Of a stretch of DNA of 64,000 nt, positions 62,014 through 64,000 are shown in pieces (the stretch's first letter is position 1; each line of letters starts with the position of its first letter). The notes below the pieces were generated by a model that saw only the letters and a program-made list of their open reading frames with translations, was not told where the DNA came from and made no database searches. The position numbers and the translations under genes were made by a program. The stretch is from Cunninghamia lanceolata (Eukaryota > Streptophyta > Pinopsida > Cupressales > Cupressaceae), in assembly GCA_027924645.1 (NCBI GenBank), contig BSBN01000829.1:6572001-6636000 (forward strand), written 5' to 3'.

Positions 62014-64000
62014 TGACATCCCCTTTTGTCATACCGATCCATGTTCTATGAGGAACTTGTTGAAATAGATATCGGCATAAGAATAAGCATCGGCAAGAAG
62101 ATTTCAAGAATCACTGACAGAGAAAGTGGCACCGATGACCTTTCATCGGGGAGAAAATGCATGGTCACGCCGATCGGCATAAGGAAACACTATCAGGTAG
62201 CATTTTAAAAATTCTCCCGATAGTATAAGTCATGCCAATGGTGAAGTCGGTAGGACTCTCACCGATCATCCAGTGGAACCGAAAAGATTATGAAATGAGG
62301 TTTTATTGTTGTATGTTTTGTGCACTGTATGTATGTTCCAGGTTATACATTTCAATATACATACAATGCGGAACTCAAGAAAGGTTGAAATTTGATTAAA
62401 ATGATGCATCATGACTTAAAGTATATCAAAAGATGCATTGCACTTTATATACATCACGGAGCCGAAAAGTAAGTAAACTATGGTTTATAAAAATGATAAG
62501 TCTGAAGAGGTGATACAAAGGAGTTTGTATGTATTCAGCTTTGTATCTAAAAATTGGATACAAGTATTGTTGCATTTCAGAAGATACAATCAGAGAAGTG
62601 ATGTGGGATCCACCGTTTGCATATCGGGCTTGTATAAATAACAATGTATATCTTCGATATACAAGCCGATATACAAGTTAAAAGAATGCAAATAAGAGAT
62701 ACAAACCGGATGCGAAAAGAAAGTTAAATACTAAAAAGTCTTTGTATGTTCAGGGTGCTTGTATGTTTATAATATACATACCCGATATACAAAGGAATAA
62801 AAAGCATCGCTGGGGATAAAAGGTAAAGAGAGGGTTTGTATAAGATGCTTTATATGTGCGCTTATACAAGATAACATACAAACGGCAATATACAAAGAAA
62901 ATATACAAGAGAATAATACACAAAACCTGACATAATTGGGGATTTGAACATTATATACATCGGGTGGGGACCACATATGTATGTTGGAGATATATGTATA
63001 TGATATGCAAGAAAGTAATACAACAGGATATATACAAAGGTGGATCCGAAGATAATTTCAATTTATTTCATAAACCCAATAAAGTCCACGCTTGTATATG
63101 AAAGAAATGTATTCGATATACAAGGGAGACATGTCGGGAAGACTCGTATGATCGGAGCAGAAGCTTTGGGTCTTGCTGACTATGTGAGTTACACCGATCA
63201 TGAAAGCCAAAGAGCCTTCGGTGACAGTCATACTGATGCATTAAGTAGTGAATGAAACATGTCGAGAAGACCAAAAGGCTTTGAAACCATATGATAATCT
63301 CACATCGATGGTTCAAGTCAAGCTGATGGCAATACAAACGATTATTCCTGCATCGGGTGAACTTTGTGGTACCTCCTCGAAAACATAAGAAATATCTTGA
63401 GGGACTTCAAGAAGATTACCATTAAAATTGATTACAAAAATGAAGTCTAATTAAACTATTTAATTTGCCAATGGCAACTAATTAAATATTTTATTTTGCC
63501 GAAGACAATTGAATGAAGAGCTATACCAAAGGATGCACCAGAATGTAAACGGTCATAACCTTAATATTGCAAGATATATATGGAGGTACAAACCAAGCAA
63601 TCAAATCAGAGGTAGATTAGAAAAAACATCATGATCAGAAGTAGGAGTTAGATAACTGGATGGATTGATTAGTTGCCAAAATAGAACATTATGCTGTACA
63701 TTGTAAAATATTTTGAAATTGTATAATGGAGAAGAATGCATAAATTGATGATTTAATATGGGTTTCTATTGTTTGTTGAGCTAAACAATTATTTGGTTGT
63801 CTCCGCATTGTTATTTCTCTATTATTTCTTTGTTATTTGAACCTGAGTTTCCAAGTTGATATTTCAGTTTCATCGAGACACACTTGTTGTTTTTGTGTAA
63901 TCGAATTAATTGGTTTCCATTAAAGAAATAAAATCCTTTTGATTGATTACAGTAACTTGGTAGTAACATTTGGATCAATAAGAAGAGTCGTATAATTGAC
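62014..64000 (+). repeat. LTR-like segment rich in TATACAA and CCGAT, cut by the window end
   Basis: It starts TGACATCCCC, with ATGACA facing TGTCAT over eight bases. CCGATC/ATCGGC words cluster at 62030-62270; ATACAA words and their complement cluster at 62340-63130, including CGATATACAA at 62655, 62667, 62783 and 63114. Near the end there are AAATAAA and CAATAAG signals (63926, 63978). Open frames (62026-62208, 63040-63255, 63068-63337) have no domain. The style is that of a 5' LTR on the plus strand, but its end and partner lie outside the window. Confidence 0.35.

Noticed and set aside
1..64000. CRISPR arrays, bacterial operons, rRNA or tRNA genes.
   Set aside because: None seen. Spliced genes, PPR, TIR-NBS and LTR elements identify nuclear plant DNA. 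The repeats found have no short repeat-spacer pattern, and no cloverleaf was recognised.

Overview
This is about 64 kb of AT-rich plant nuclear DNA with the gene-poor, repeat-laden texture of a large genome. Three things point to a gymnosperm, most likely a conifer: decayed PPR fragments of the NGFVEKALETF / FVSILPACAK type, a TIR-NBS gene remnant with a 4.9 kb intron, and old LTR retrotransposons nested in one another. This is inference from style of content; nothing here fixes a species. No intact single-copy gene was found. Almost everything recognisable is a pseudogene or part of a retroelement.

Layout. 1-860: decayed PPR gene (+). 959-4141: a long decayed reading frame of unknown function (+), followed by an LTR-like control region with four copies of a 16-base motif before a TATA box (4369-4535). 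5038-10840: a minus-strand TIR-NBS disease-resistance pseudogene whose splice junction can still be read. 11042-12099: short direct, inverted and tandem repeats. 14267-15805: 3' part of a Ty1/Copia element (-). 16180-16740: second PPR pseudogene (-). 19911-21316: an unrecognised spliced gene remnant with two phase-0 introns. 21425-21830: a minisatellite.

22105-53301 is one nested complex, and the best-resolved structure in the window. The outer element, called X here, is a gag-only LTR retrotransposon with LTRs of about 3.2 kb and target-site duplication (TSD) ACATG. A second gag-only element, Y (25235-32555, LTRs about 2.1 kb, TSD AAACT), sits in X's left LTR. A Ty3/Gypsy Tekay/Del-like chromovirus (37458-52185, LTRs about 4.97 kb, TSD GATCA) sits in X's right LTR. 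All three lie on the minus strand. Because X has two LTRs, each insertion has its empty site preserved in X's other LTR, which confirms both boundaries without any outside reference. X and Y encode related Gag proteins and have similar primer-binding sites but no visible polymerase, so they presumably depended on a partner element.

53302-64000: flanking DNA with two arrays of a degenerate ~27-base repeat carrying TTTTAGCGCAA, a Gypsy protease remnant (57150-57721, -), an unknown decayed frame (59591-60290, +), a Copia-type LTR (60963-61617, -) and a TATACAA-rich, LTR-like segment running off the end. Across the retroelement genes most in-frame stops are TAG, many at positions where the family has glutamine. 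This suggests CAG to TAG decay of methylated cytosines. All alignments were done by eye.
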